From JAXHUH01 sp034211175 (lineage in GTDB: Bacteria; Actinomycetota; Acidimicrobiia; Acidimicrobiales; CAIXPF01): a stretch of 64,000 bases of DNA. Positions 16,496 to 24,338 of the stretch are shown piece by piece. Under the pieces are notes generated by a model. That model made no database searches, was not told where the DNA came from, and saw only the letters and a list, made by a program, of their open reading frames with translations. Where the stretch lies: NCBI GenBank assembly GCA_034211175.1, contig JAXHUH010000146.1, forward strand, positions 1 through 64,000, written 5' to 3'. The position numbers and the translations under genes were made by a program. Numbering within the stretch: position 1 is the first letter of the stretch; every line of letters starts with the position of its first letter.

Positions 16496-19177
16496 CTACT
16501 TGGCGTCGGCCCACGAGCGGCCGAAGCTGAGGTTGACCTCGAGCGGGACCCGCAGCTCGAACGCGTTCGCCATCGTCTCGAACGTCACCGTGGCGATGTC
16601 GTCCTTCTCCTCCGGCGCCACCTCGAGGATGACCTCGTCGTGGACCTGGAGGATCAGGCGGCTGCGGGCGTCGGCCTCCTCGAGCTCGCGGTCCAGGTTG
16701 ACCAGCGCCACCTTGAAGATGTCCGCCGCCAGGCCCTGGATGCCGGCGTTCATGGCCTGGCGCTCGCCGGCCTGGCGGATCCGGTAGTTGCCCGAGCTCA
16801 GCTCGGGGATCTGGCGCCGCCGGCCGAACAGCGTCTCCGTGTAGCCCCGCTCGCGGGCCTCGGCCACCGTGGAGTCCATGTAGGCCTTCACCGACGGGAA
16901 CGCCTCGAAGTACGCCTCGAGGATCACCGCGGCCTCACCGGTCGGGATGTTGAGCCGCTGGCCGAGCCCGTAGGCCTCCATGCCGTAGGCGAGCCCGTAG
17001 GACACCATCTTCGCCTTCGAGCGCTGGTCGAGGGTCACGGCGTCGGGTTCGACGTCGAACACCCGGGCCGCGGTGGCGGTGTGGATGTCCTCGCGGGCCT
17101 CGAACGCGGCGATCAGGCCCGGGTCCTCGGCCAGGTGGGCGATGCAGCGCAGCTCGATCTGGTTGTAGTCGGCAACGAGCAGCTCGAAGCCCTCACCGGG
17201 CACGAACGCCTTGCGGAAGTTGCGGCCCAGCTCGCTGCGCACCGGGATGTTGTGGAGGTTCGGGTCCTCGGAGCTGAGCCGGCCGGTGCGGGCCACGGTC
17301 TGGTTGAACGTGGCGTGGATCCGCCCGTCGGGCGCGATCTCCGCGATCAGGGCCTCGCCGTAGGTCGAGCGGAGCTTCTCGACCTCGCGGTAGCGCAGCA
17401 GGTGGTCGATGATCACGTGCTGGCCCCGCAGCTTCTCGAGCGACGTGGCATCGGTCGAGTAGCCGGTCTTGGTGCGCTTCGACGGCGTCAGCTCCAGCTC
17501 CTCGAAGAGGATCTCGCGCAGCTGCTTGGTCGAGTTGACGTTGAACTCGCGGCCGGCGTCCTCGTAGAGCGCGGCCGTGAGCTCCGCGGCCTCGGCGGCC
17601 AGGGTGTCGTTGAGGTCCTGGAGCTCGTCGCGGTCCACGGCGACGCCCGTCGTCTCCATCTTGGCCAGCACCCGCACGAGCGGGACCTCGATGTCGTCGT
17701 TCAGCGTCGTCAGGCCCTGGGCCTCGAGCGCCGCCTCCAGCGGGGCGACGAGCCGGGCGGTCGCGAGCGCGGCGCGCGCCGCGACGACCGCCTCGTCGAC
17801 CCGGTCGTCGACGCCGCCGTCGAGGTCGAGCTGGCCCTGGGGCTCGGGATCGCTGTCGGGCAGGACCAGGTCCGCGTAGCGCAGCAGCAGCTCGTCGAGC
17901 AGGTAGCGGGACTCGGCCGGGTCGAGGAGGTAGGCGGCGATGCGGGTGTCGAGCGCGAGGTGGCCGACCTCGATGCCCCGCACGGCCAGCGCCCGCAGCA
18001 CCGGCTTCGCGCCGTGGGCGACCACGCCCCGGCCACCGGCACCGACGAGCTTGCGGAACGCCTCGGAGACCGCGCCGTCCTCGAGCTGGTCGCTCGTGAC
18101 CCACAGCGTCTGCGCCGCCTCGGCGTCGGACACCAGCGCGACGCCGACGAGCGCGCCCCGGTCGTCGGGGCCGGCGAACGCCGGCGCCACCACGACCGGC
18201 CCGTCGAGGTCGGCCAGCGCGGCGAGCGCCGCCGCGGCCTCGGCCGGCGTGTCGCAGCGGTCGACCTCGGCCTCGAGCACCTCGACGTCGCGCTCCTCGA
18301 CGATCTCGCCGAGCGCCTCGGAGAGGCGATCGACCAGGGTGCGGAACTCGAGGAAGTCGAAGAGGCGGCGCACCTCGTCCATGTCGGGAGCGGGGGCGCT
18401 CAGCTCGTCGAGCGAGAGCTCGACCGGGGCGTCGCGCACGAGGACCATGACCTCGGCGTTCTTGCGGACCTGGTCCTCGTGGGCGCCGAGGTTCTCGCGC
18501 AGCTTCGGCGTCTGCTCGTCGACGTGGGCGAAGATGCCGTCGAGGTCGCCGTACTTGTTGACCAGCTTGGCCGCCGTCTTCTCCCCGACGCCCGGGACGC
18601 CGGGCAGGTTGTCGGAGTTGTCGCCTCGCATCGCCGCGTACTGGACGTAGCGGTCCGGGCTCACGCCGGTGCGCTCGGCGATGCCGGCCTCGTCGTAGAG
18701 GACGTAGTCGCTCACGCCGCGCTTGTTGTAGAGGACCTTGACGTGGGGGTCCTCGACCAGCTGGTAGCTGTCGCGGTCGCCGGTGACGATGATGACGTCG
18801 TCGCCCCGGTCCCGGCCCCGGGTGGCCAGGGTGGCGATGATGTCGTCGGCCTCGTAGCCGACCAGCTCGACGATCGGGAAGCGCAGCGCCTCGACCACCT
18901 GGCGCACGAGGCCCATCTGCTGGCGCAGGATGTCGGGCGCCTCGTCGCGGTTCGCCTTGTAGGTCGCCACCGCCTCGTGGCGGAAGGTCGGCTCCGGCCG
19001 GTCGAACGCCACGACCACCGCGTTCGGCTGATGATCACGCAGCAGGTTGATCATCATCGAGGTGAACCCGAACACCGCGTTGGTGACCTGACCACCGGCC
19101 GTGGCCATGTCGGTCGGGAGGGCGAAGAACGCCCGGTACGTGAGCGAGTTGCCGTCGACGAGCATCACCGTGGACAC
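16496..19177 (-). CDS. polA: DNA polymerase I
   Basis: PolA fills gaps during repair and removes Okazaki primers. The 893-residue protein has an N-terminal 5' nuclease domain (MLVDGNSLTYRAFFALP; YEADDIIATLA; VTGDRDSYQLV), a central 3'-5' exonuclease-like domain and a C-terminal polymerase with motif A VADYNQIELR, motif B RSKAKMVSYGLAYG and motif C LQVHDEVILEV. In the central domain the FDTET-type metal-binding motif is replaced by LDGPVVVAPAF, so proofreading is probably lost, as in mycobacterial and Taq enzymes. GTG 19177 gives the normal start. A methyltransferase follows 6 bases downstream. Confidence 0.96.
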   Translation of the reverse strand: MSTVMLVDGNSLTYRAFFALPTDMATAGGQVTNAVFGFTSMMINLLRDHQPNAVVVAFDRPEPTFRHEAVATYKANRDEAPDILRQQMGLVRQVVEALRFPIVELVGYEADDIIATLATRGRDRGDDVIIVTGDRDSYQLVEDPHVKVLYNKRGVSDYVLYDEAGIAERTGVSPDRYVQYAAMRGDNSDNLPGVPGVGEKTAAKLVNKYGDLDGIFAHVDEQTPKLRENLGAHEDQVRKNAEVMVLVRDAPVELSLDELSAPAPDMDEVRRLFDFLEFRTLVDRLSEALGEIVEERDVEVLEAEVDRCDTPAEAAAALAALADLDGPVVVAPAFAGPDDRGALVGVALVSDAEAAQTLWVTSDQLEDGAVSEAFRKLVGAGGRGVVAHGAKPVLRALAVRGIEVGHLALDTRIAAYLLDPAESRYLLDELLLRYADLVLPDSDPEPQGQLDLDGGVDDRVDEAVVAARAALATARLVAPLEAALEAQGLTTLNDDIEVPLVRVLAKMETTGVAVDRDELQDLNDTLAAEAAELTAALYEDAGREFNVNSTKQLREILFEELELTPSKRTKTGYSTDATSLEKLRGQHVIIDHLLRYREVEKLRSTYGEALIAEIAPDGRIHATFNQTVARTGRLSSEDPNLHNIPVRSELGRNFRKAFVPGEGFELLVADYNQIELRCIAHLAEDPGLIAAFEAREDIHTATAARVFDVEPDAVTLDQRSKAKMVSYGLAYGMEAYGLGQRLNIPTGEAAVILEAYFEAFPSVKAYMDSTVAEARERGYTETLFGRRRQIPELSSGNYRIRQAGERQAMNAGIQGLAADIFKVALVNLDRELEEADARSRLILQVHDEVILEVAPEEKDDIATVTFETMANAFELRVPLEVNLSFGRSWADAK

Positions 19178-19245
19178 CGCGCAACCGTACCCCGGGCCAC
19201 CGACAGCCGGAGGACGTCCGGAGGGCCGCCGGCGCCCGGCTCAGC

Positions 19246-19824
19246 TCAGGCCTCGGGAGTGAGCGTTCCCTCGACGACCTGCTCGCTGACGGCCTTCATC
19301 GTGCGGCGCTCGCGCATGGCGGTCTGCTGGACGAACCGGAAGGCGTCCTGCTCGGACAGGCCGTGGTCGTCCATCAGGCGGCCCTTGGCCCGGTCGATGA
19401 GCTTGCGGGTCTCGAGGCGGTCCTCGAGCGACTCCGCCTGCTCCCACAGCGCCTTGATCTCGGCGAAGCGACCGAGCGCCACCTCGACCGCCGGCACGAG
19501 GTCGGAGCGCTGGAACGGCTTGACCAGGTAGGCGAGCGCGCCCGCGTCTCGGGCCTGCTCGATGAGCTCGCGCTGGCTGAACGCCGTGAGGATCAGGACC
19601 GCGGCGAGGCGCTCCTCGGCGATGTGCTTGGCGACGGTCAGGCCGTCGAGGCCCGGCATCTTGATGTCGAGGATGGCGACGTCGGGGCGCAGCTCGCGCA
19701 CGAGGTCGTAGGCCTCGTCGCCGCGGCCCGTCTCCGCGATGACGTCGTAGCCCTCCTCCTGGAGCGTCTCCTTGAGGTCGAGGCGGATGATCGCCTCGTC
19801 CTCCGCGATCAGAATCGATGTCAT
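19246..19824 (-). CDS. pdtaR: PdtaR-like response regulator with ANTAR domain
   Basis: The 192-residue protein has a receiver domain (EDEAIIRLDLKETLQ; phospho-Asp in VAILDIKMPGLDG; Thr in LILTAFSQ; Lys in YLVKPFQ) followed by an ANTAR domain (KLIDRAKGRLMDDHGLSEQDAF). ANTAR domains bind paired hairpins in RNA and cause transcription antitermination. The architecture and N-terminus match PdtaR (Rv1626) of mycobacteria, which works with the kinase PdtaS; that kinase is not in the window. A ribosome-binding site GGAGGGG precedes ATG 19824. The start overlaps the upstream 99-residue ORF (ATGA), so the pair is translationally coupled. Confidence 0.88.
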   Translation of the reverse strand: MTSILIAEDEAIIRLDLKETLQEEGYDVIAETGRGDEAYDLVRELRPDVAILDIKMPGLDGLTVAKHIAEERLAAVLILTAFSQRELIEQARDAGALAYLVKPFQRSDLVPAVEVALGRFAEIKALWEQAESLEDRLETRKLIDRAKGRLMDDHGLSEQDAFRFVQQTAMRERRTMKAVSEQVVEGTLTPEA

Positions 19825-20120
19825 CCTGCCCCTCCGGCCTCGATGAGCTGGTCGAGGAGCTCGTCCTGCGCGGACTCGAGCCTGGCGATCTCCGCGGACA
19901 GGCCCTCGCGATGGCGCTGCACCACGTCGGCGTGCTTCTGCGCGTCCCGGTGCTCACGCTCCGCCAGCGGCGTCTCGCTGACCAGCATGCGCAGGCGCGC
20001 CTCGTCCGCCTCGTGTGCGAAGTGCGCGAGCTGCTCGTCGGCCACCGCGAGATCCTCGCGCAGGCGACGGAGCCGGCTCGCGAGGTCGGCGAGGCGGCGC
20101 TCGAGCATGGTCCGGGACAT
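19821..20120 (-). CDS. Small coiled-coil protein of unknown function
   Basis: A 99-residue, highly charged, nearly all-helical sequence (for example LASRLRRLREDLAVADEQL and LSAEIARLESAQDELLDQL) with heptad spacing, predicted to form a long coiled coil. No catalytic motif or membrane segment is visible. Its stop overlaps the ATG of the PdtaR-like regulator (ATGA), which suggests that the two are made together. ATG 20120 is the first start that does not extend into unrelated sequence; no clear ribosome-binding site precedes it. Function unknown; a partner or scaffold for the regulator is only a guess. Confidence 0.65.
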   Translation of the reverse strand: MSRTMLERRLADLASRLRRLREDLAVADEQLAHFAHEADEARLRMLVSETPLAEREHRDAQKHADVVQRHREGLSAEIARLESAQDELLDQLIEAGGAG

Positions 20121-20261
20121 GGGGGCGAGTGTACGCCGGGGCCCGAACGCCGCCCGAACGGTGCTCAGTCCCGGGCCCCGGCCGCCTCCCGGGGCCACGG
20201 GAGCGCGAAACACCCCGCCGCGCATCGACCGCGCCCGTGACGTGCGCCAGACTCCGTGGCG

Positions 20262-22103
20262 ATGGCATGTGACGGTTGGGGTGTCGATGACGGGTACTGG
20301 TCGGCGGACGGGGTCCGCCACGACACCGACCCGGAGGTGCGCGCCCGGCTGCACGCGGCGATGGGCGCCGAGCCCGGCGCCGAGCGCCCGCCCGAACCGC
20401 CGCCGATGTGGTTCATCCGCTCCGGGCAGATGCACGGCCTCAGCAGCCCCTGCACCCTGGTCCTCGAGGACGGGACCGACCTCGGTGAGGTCGACCACCT
20501 CCGCACCGACCTGCCCATCGGCTACCACGACCTCCACCCCGTCGACGGCAGCCCGTCCACCCGCCTCGTCATCGCGCCGCCGCGCTGCCACCTCCCGCCG
20601 GAGCGGGCGTGGGGCATCACGGCCCAGCTCTACGCGGCCCGCTCGCGGTCGAGCTGGGGCATGGGTGACTTCGGTGACCTGGCGACGATCAGCCGGTGGG
20701 CGAACGAGCTCGGCGCCGGCTTCGTCGCGGTCAACCCGCTGCACGCCAACGATCCCGTCGAGCCCCGCCAGCCGAGCCCGTACTTCCCGACGAGCCGCTT
20801 CTTCCTGGACCCGCTCTACCTGCGGATCGAGGACGTCCCCGGCGCGGCCGACGCGCTCGGGCCCGAGCTCGATCGGCTCGCCGCCGCGGGCCGGGCGCTG
20901 ACCGGCGGCGAGCGCGTCGACCGCGACGCCGTGGCCCGCCTCAAGCTGGAGGCGCTGGAGAAGATCTGGGCCGGCTTCGGCCACGACGAGCGCTTCGAGC
21001 GCTTCCGGGCCACCGCCGGACCGCCGCTGCTGCGCTTCGCCACCTACTGCGCCCTCGTCGAGCACCACGGCCGCCCGTGGCAGCAGTGGCCGGAGGGCCT
21101 CCGCCACCCGAGCCGTCCCGACGTGCTGGCCTTCGCCACCGAGCGGGCCGAGCGCGTGCGGTTCTGGTGCTGGCTGCAGTGGCTGGCCGACCTGCAGCTC
21201 GCGCACGCCGCGCCCGGTGACATGAGCGTGGTGCTCGACGTCGCGGTCGGTGTCGACCCGGACGGGGCCGACACCTGGGCCGAGCCCGACCTGTTCGCCT
21301 CGGGCGTCGAGGTCGGCGCACCGCCCGACGCGTTCAACCCCAACGGCCAGGGCTGGGGCCTCCCGCCGTTCGTCCCGTGGCGGCTGCGCCAGGAGCGCTA
21401 CGAACCGTTCATCCGGCTGGTGCGGGCTGCGTGCCGCCCCGGCGGCGGCGTGCGCATCGACCACGTCATGGGCCTGTTCCGCCTGTTCTGGGTGCCGGTC
21501 GGCCTCGGCCCCACACAGGGCACCTACGTGCGCTACCCGGCGCCGGAGCTGCTCGACGTGCTCGCCATCGAGAGCGCCCGCAGCGGCGCGTGGGTCGTCG
21601 GCGAGGACCTCGGCACGGTCGAGCCCGGCACCCGGGAGATGCTGGCCGAACGGGGCGTCCTCTCCTACCGGCTGCTGTGGTTCGAGCCGGACGATCCCGA
21701 GCACTGGCCCGAGCTCGCCATGGGCGCGATCACGACCCACGACCTGCCGACGGTGGCCGGTGCGTGGACCGGCTCGGACCACGAGGCCCAGCGCCGGCTC
21801 GGCATCGCGCCGAGCGACCAGGAGGCCGCCGAGCTGCGCCAGCGCATCGCACGCCTCGCGCGCGTCGACGACGAGGCGCCCGTGGGCGCGGTGACCGACG
21901 GCCTCGTCGACGCGCTGCGCCGGGCGCCGTGCCGGCTGCTGACGACGACGCTCGACGACCTGGCCGGCGCGGACGCCCGCCCGAACATGCCGGGCACGAC
22001 CGACCAGTGGCCGAACTGGTCCATCCCGCTGCCCCGCCCGCTCGACGACCTCCTCGACGACCCCGCCGTCGCCGAGCGGGCCCGTCGGCTCGACCGCGGC
22101 TGA
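20262..22103 (+). CDS. malQ: 4-alpha-glucanotransferase (GH77)
   Basis: MalQ transfers maltodextrin segments between alpha-1,4-glucans in glycogen or maltodextrin metabolism. The 613-residue protein has GH77 landmarks: WGITAQLYAARSRSSWGMGDFGD (given in part: SRSSWGMGDFGDL), FVAVNPLHAND, SPYFPTSRFFLDPLYL, the nucleophile region GGGVRIDHVMGLFRLFW, the acid/base VVGEDLGTVEPG and AITTHDLPTVAGAWTG. These cover the catalytic Asp, Glu and Asp of the family. ATG 20262 is preferred to a GTG two codons earlier; no strong ribosome-binding site is visible. No other glycogen genes are adjacent. The C-terminal domain is short compared with E. coli MalQ. Confidence 0.93.
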   Translation: MACDGWGVDDGYWSADGVRHDTDPEVRARLHAAMGAEPGAERPPEPPPMWFIRSGQMHGLSSPCTLVLEDGTDLGEVDHLRTDLPIGYHDLHPVDGSPSTRLVIAPPRCHLPPERAWGITAQLYAARSRSSWGMGDFGDLATISRWANELGAGFVAVNPLHANDPVEPRQPSPYFPTSRFFLDPLYLRIEDVPGAADALGPELDRLAAAGRALTGGERVDRDAVARLKLEALEKIWAGFGHDERFERFRATAGPPLLRFATYCALVEHHGRPWQQWPEGLRHPSRPDVLAFATERAERVRFWCWLQWLADLQLAHAAPGDMSVVLDVAVGVDPDGADTWAEPDLFASGVEVGAPPDAFNPNGQGWGLPPFVPWRLRQERYEPFIRLVRAACRPGGGVRIDHVMGLFRLFWVPVGLGPTQGTYVRYPAPELLDVLAIESARSGAWVVGEDLGTVEPGTREMLAERGVLSYRLLWFEPDDPEHWPELAMGAITTHDLPTVAGAWTGSDHEAQRRLGIAPSDQEAAELRQRIARLARVDDEAPVGAVTDGLVDALRRAPCRLLTTTLDDLAGADARPNMPGTTDQWPNWSIPLPRPLDDLLDDPAVAERARRLDRG

Positions 22104-22150
22104 CGAGGAGCGGCGGTGGGCGTTCGCGGCGGCTGCGGGCGTCGGGGCTC

Positions 22151-22426
22151 GTGAGCGCATCGGTCGACGAGCGCCTCGTCCGCTTCGTGCACCGGTGGTG
22201 CGCCGAGCATCCCGACGATCCGGGCGCCCCACCCGCGGCCGCGGGCCGCGCCGTCGACACCGTCCTCGGTGACGGTGAGCTGCGCCGGCGCCTGGCCCGC
22301 CTCGCCAGCGCCGGGCGCCTCCAGGCGGTGGCGGTCGGCCCCGGGATCACGCTCTACCGGCCACCCGGCGGGCTCCAGGGTGTGCTCTTCGAGCTGCCAC
22401 CCGCGCCGTCACCCCACCGGCGCTGA
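22151..22426 (+). CDS. Small hypothetical protein
   Basis: A 91-residue frame starting at GTG 22151, about 47 bp after malQ on the same strand. It has plausible amino-acid composition (DERLVRFVHRWC; LARLASAGRLQAVAVGPGITLY) and codon bias like its neighbours, but no family was recognised. The central helices followed by a short beta segment could be a winged-helix-like fold; this is a guess. No strong ribosome-binding site. Confidence 0.45.
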   Translation: MSASVDERLVRFVHRWCAEHPDDPGAPPAAAGRAVDTVLGDGELRRRLARLASAGRLQAVAVGPGITLYRPPGGLQGVLFELPPAPSPHRR

Positions 22427-22537
22427 GGGCACGCCGCGGAACGGACGCGCCGCGCCCACGGCGACCACCGCGGTCCAGTCGGGATCGCGACGTGCCGATG
22501 ACCCGGGCGCAGACGGCCGGATCAGGAGATGGCGCCG

Positions 22538-23260
22538 GTGGATGAGCGTCCCGAACCCGCGACGACGAACGACGAGGCGACGCCGCGCCCGCCATCGGCC
22601 GATGCCGCCGGTGAGCGACCGGCGCACCGCCACGACGCGCTGGTCCGGCTCGCGCCCCACGCCCGCGACGTGCTCTCCCAGCAGAACACGTGCGTGGAGG
22701 TGCTGCCCCGGGGGGCCAGCCGGTCGATCCTCGCGCTCACCGCACCGCCGGACCCGGGCCCCCGCCTGCGGCCCTGCCGCCGCCCGCTCGTCGGCCCGGT
22801 GACCATCTTCGTCGGCGCGCCCGGCGGCGTGCTCAAGCTCTCCGCCGTCGTCGGCGACCCCCTCGAGGACAGCACGCATCCCCTCGAGCTGATCCGCCTG
22901 ATCGAGAAGATCGAACGGCGGGGACATCCCCGCGTCGTGCTCCCGGAGGCCACGGCCGTCGTCCGCCTCCGCGGTCACGAGGAGACGATGGTGGCGACCG
23001 CACCGATCGACGTGTCCCTCGGCGGCGTCGCGCTCCGCGGCGTCGACGTCGGCGCCGACGCCGTCGTGGTCGTCGAGCTCGCCCTCAACCGGCCCTCGGG
23101 CCCGGCGCGCCTCGAGTGCGAGGCCCGGGTCGTGCACCGTCGCCTCGACGAGCACCACGAGCCCGTCGTCGGCTGCGAGTGGGTGGAGCCGTCCTCGTCG
23201 TTCCGCAACGCCCTCTCCTCGATCGTGTCGAGCGAGCTCGGAAGTGCGCTGCGGCGCTGA
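22538..23260 (+). CDS. PilZ-domain protein, predicted c-di-GMP receptor
   Basis: The C-terminal half has the two PilZ motifs in order: ERRGHPRVVLP (RxxxR-type arm, about residue 127) and, after about 28 residues, IDVSLGGVALRG ((D/N)xSxxG), followed by the beta-barrel strands VVVVELALN, ARLECEARVVHRR and VVGCEWVE. PilZ domains bind cyclic di-GMP. An N-terminal region (about 1-115) with beta strands (SRSILALTAPPDPGP; VGPVTIFVGAPGGVL) may be a YcgR-like flanking domain. GTG 22538 is preferred to ATG 22529 because AGGAG at 22524-22528 is 9 bases from the GTG but directly abuts the ATG. It follows malQ and a small ORF. A cellulose-synthase-like gene 18 kb away is a possible, unproven target. Confidence 0.8.
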   Translation: MDERPEPATTNDEATPRPPSADAAGERPAHRHDALVRLAPHARDVLSQQNTCVEVLPRGASRSILALTAPPDPGPRLRPCRRPLVGPVTIFVGAPGGVLKLSAVVGDPLEDSTHPLELIRLIEKIERRGHPRVVLPEATAVVRLRGHEETMVATAPIDVSLGGVALRGVDVGADAVVVVELALNRPSGPARLECEARVVHRRLDEHHEPVVGCEWVEPSSSFRNALSSIVSSELGSALRR

Positions 23261-23299
23261 CGTCGCCGGGCGGCGGTCGCGGTCGACAGCGCCGCCGGC

Positions 23300-23740
23300 T
23301 CAGGCGGCGTGCGGGTCGACGACGTCCTCGAGCAGGCCGTCGACCTCGGCCCGGCGGTAGCCGCGCAGGCTGCGACGGAACCGCAGGTCACGGACGTCGT
23401 TCGGATGGATGCGCCCGGCACGCTCAGCGTGGTCGGCCAGGATCTCGAGCACCGCGTCGACGTCCGCGGGTCGGTAGCCCCCGATCTCGGCGCCGAAGCG
23501 CGCGCCCCGCAACGACGCCGCGGCCGATCCCCGGCGTCGAGCCGGCGCGGCCAGGGCGCCGGGTGACGGTCGGGCCGTCCACGCCGCGATCAACACGCCG
23601 AGTGCGCCCACCAGCGCGGCGGTCACGGCATCGCCGGTGGCCCACCCCGCGAGCACGCCGCCGAAGATGGCGACCGAGCCCATGACGACGAACGCGGTCC
23701 GTCCCGGCCAGCCCGGTGCCCGTCTGGCGTGGTCGTCCAT
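23300..23740 (-). CDS. Membrane protein with two DivIVA-type motifs
   Basis: A 146-residue protein with two N-terminal membrane helices (about 14-32 and 37-54) and a C-terminal part holding two copies of the DivIVA-like motif: RFGAEIGGYRPADVDAVLE and RFRRSLRGYRRAEVDGLLE. In DivIVA/Wag31 proteins the F-x(4-5)-GY-x(3)-VD-x-L motif lies at the membrane-binding N-terminus and targets curved membranes. Here the motif is duplicated and placed after transmembrane helices, without the long coiled coil. A role in cell-pole or septum organisation is possible. The frame is open upstream, and a Pro-rich N-terminus from ATG 23875 cannot be excluded. It lies downstream of tRNA-Leu on the same strand. Confidence 0.6.
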   Translation of the reverse strand: MDDHARRAPGWPGRTAFVVMGSVAIFGGVLAGWATGDAVTAALVGALGVLIAAWTARPSPGALAAPARRRGSAAASLRGARFGAEIGGYRPADVDAVLEILADHAERAGRIHPNDVRDLRFRRSLRGYRRAEVDGLLEDVVDPHAA

Positions 23741-23999
23741 GCCAGGAGGCAACGGCGCCTGCGTCGGGGCCTTGAGCGGAACCGGCCCGGCCGGTCGGCG
23801 GAGGACGACGGGCGCGTCACCGTGGGGAGAGGGCGGCACCGCGGGATCGTCGCGCCGATGTACCACATGGTCCATCGCTCGCGTGGCGATGGGATCGCGA
23901 CGAGGCCATCGGACCGGTGCGGGTGCGCGGCGGCCGCCGCTCGAGGGCAGGCGGCGCCCACGCGGGAGGTGTACACCGGTGGGCCTCGTCGGCTGCTCG

Positions 24000-24081
24000 T
24001 GCCCGGGGCGGGACTCGAACCCGCACGTCCGAAGACAGAGGATTTTGAGTCCTCCGCGTCTGCCTGTTCCGCCACCCGGGC
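24000..24081 (-). tRNA. tRNA-Leu (anticodon CAA)
   Basis: The minus strand folds as a class II tRNA: acceptor stem GCCCGGG/CCCGGGC with discriminator A, anticodon stem GAGGA/TCCTC with loop CTCAAAA (anticodon CAA, reading TTG), a long variable arm (TGTCTTCGGACGT) and T arm GCGGGTTCGAGTCCCGC. The long variable arm and CAA anticodon identify leucine. CCA is not encoded. Confidence 0.96.
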
Positions 24082-24198
24082 GTGGGGACCGAACCTGCGC
24101 CGATCGTACCCCTCCCGACGTGGGAAGACCTGCGCGCCCCACACCGCACGCGTCGTCCCGATCGAGACGAGTTGGTTGCCGGTGTGTATCAAGTTCGT

Positions 24199-24214
24199 GT
24201 TACCGAGGGGTAAC
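24199..24214. promoter_or_regulatory. Perfect palindrome upstream of the fab operon
   Basis: GTTACCGAGGGGTAAC is a perfect 6-bp inverted repeat (GTTACC/GGTAAC) with a 4-base spacer, about 125 bp before the fabD ATG in a comparatively AT-rich stretch. It looks like an operator for a dimeric regulator of fatty-acid synthesis. The factor is unknown. Confidence 0.45.
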
Positions 24215-24338
24215 CGATCATTCTGGCGCGGAAGCCTTCCCAGTGGCCAAGCGCGATTGCCGGGAACCGGATTGAAACGTCTGGGGCTCGCGCGAGGTCA
24301 GACTCCCCAACACCGTCGACGGAGGGACCCCAACCGAG

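Noticed and set aside
14465..19531. A 1688-codon open frame on the plus strand
   Set aside because: It is antisense to rpsA, a methyltransferase and polA, all with clear family motifs. Such frames arise from high-GC codon bias.
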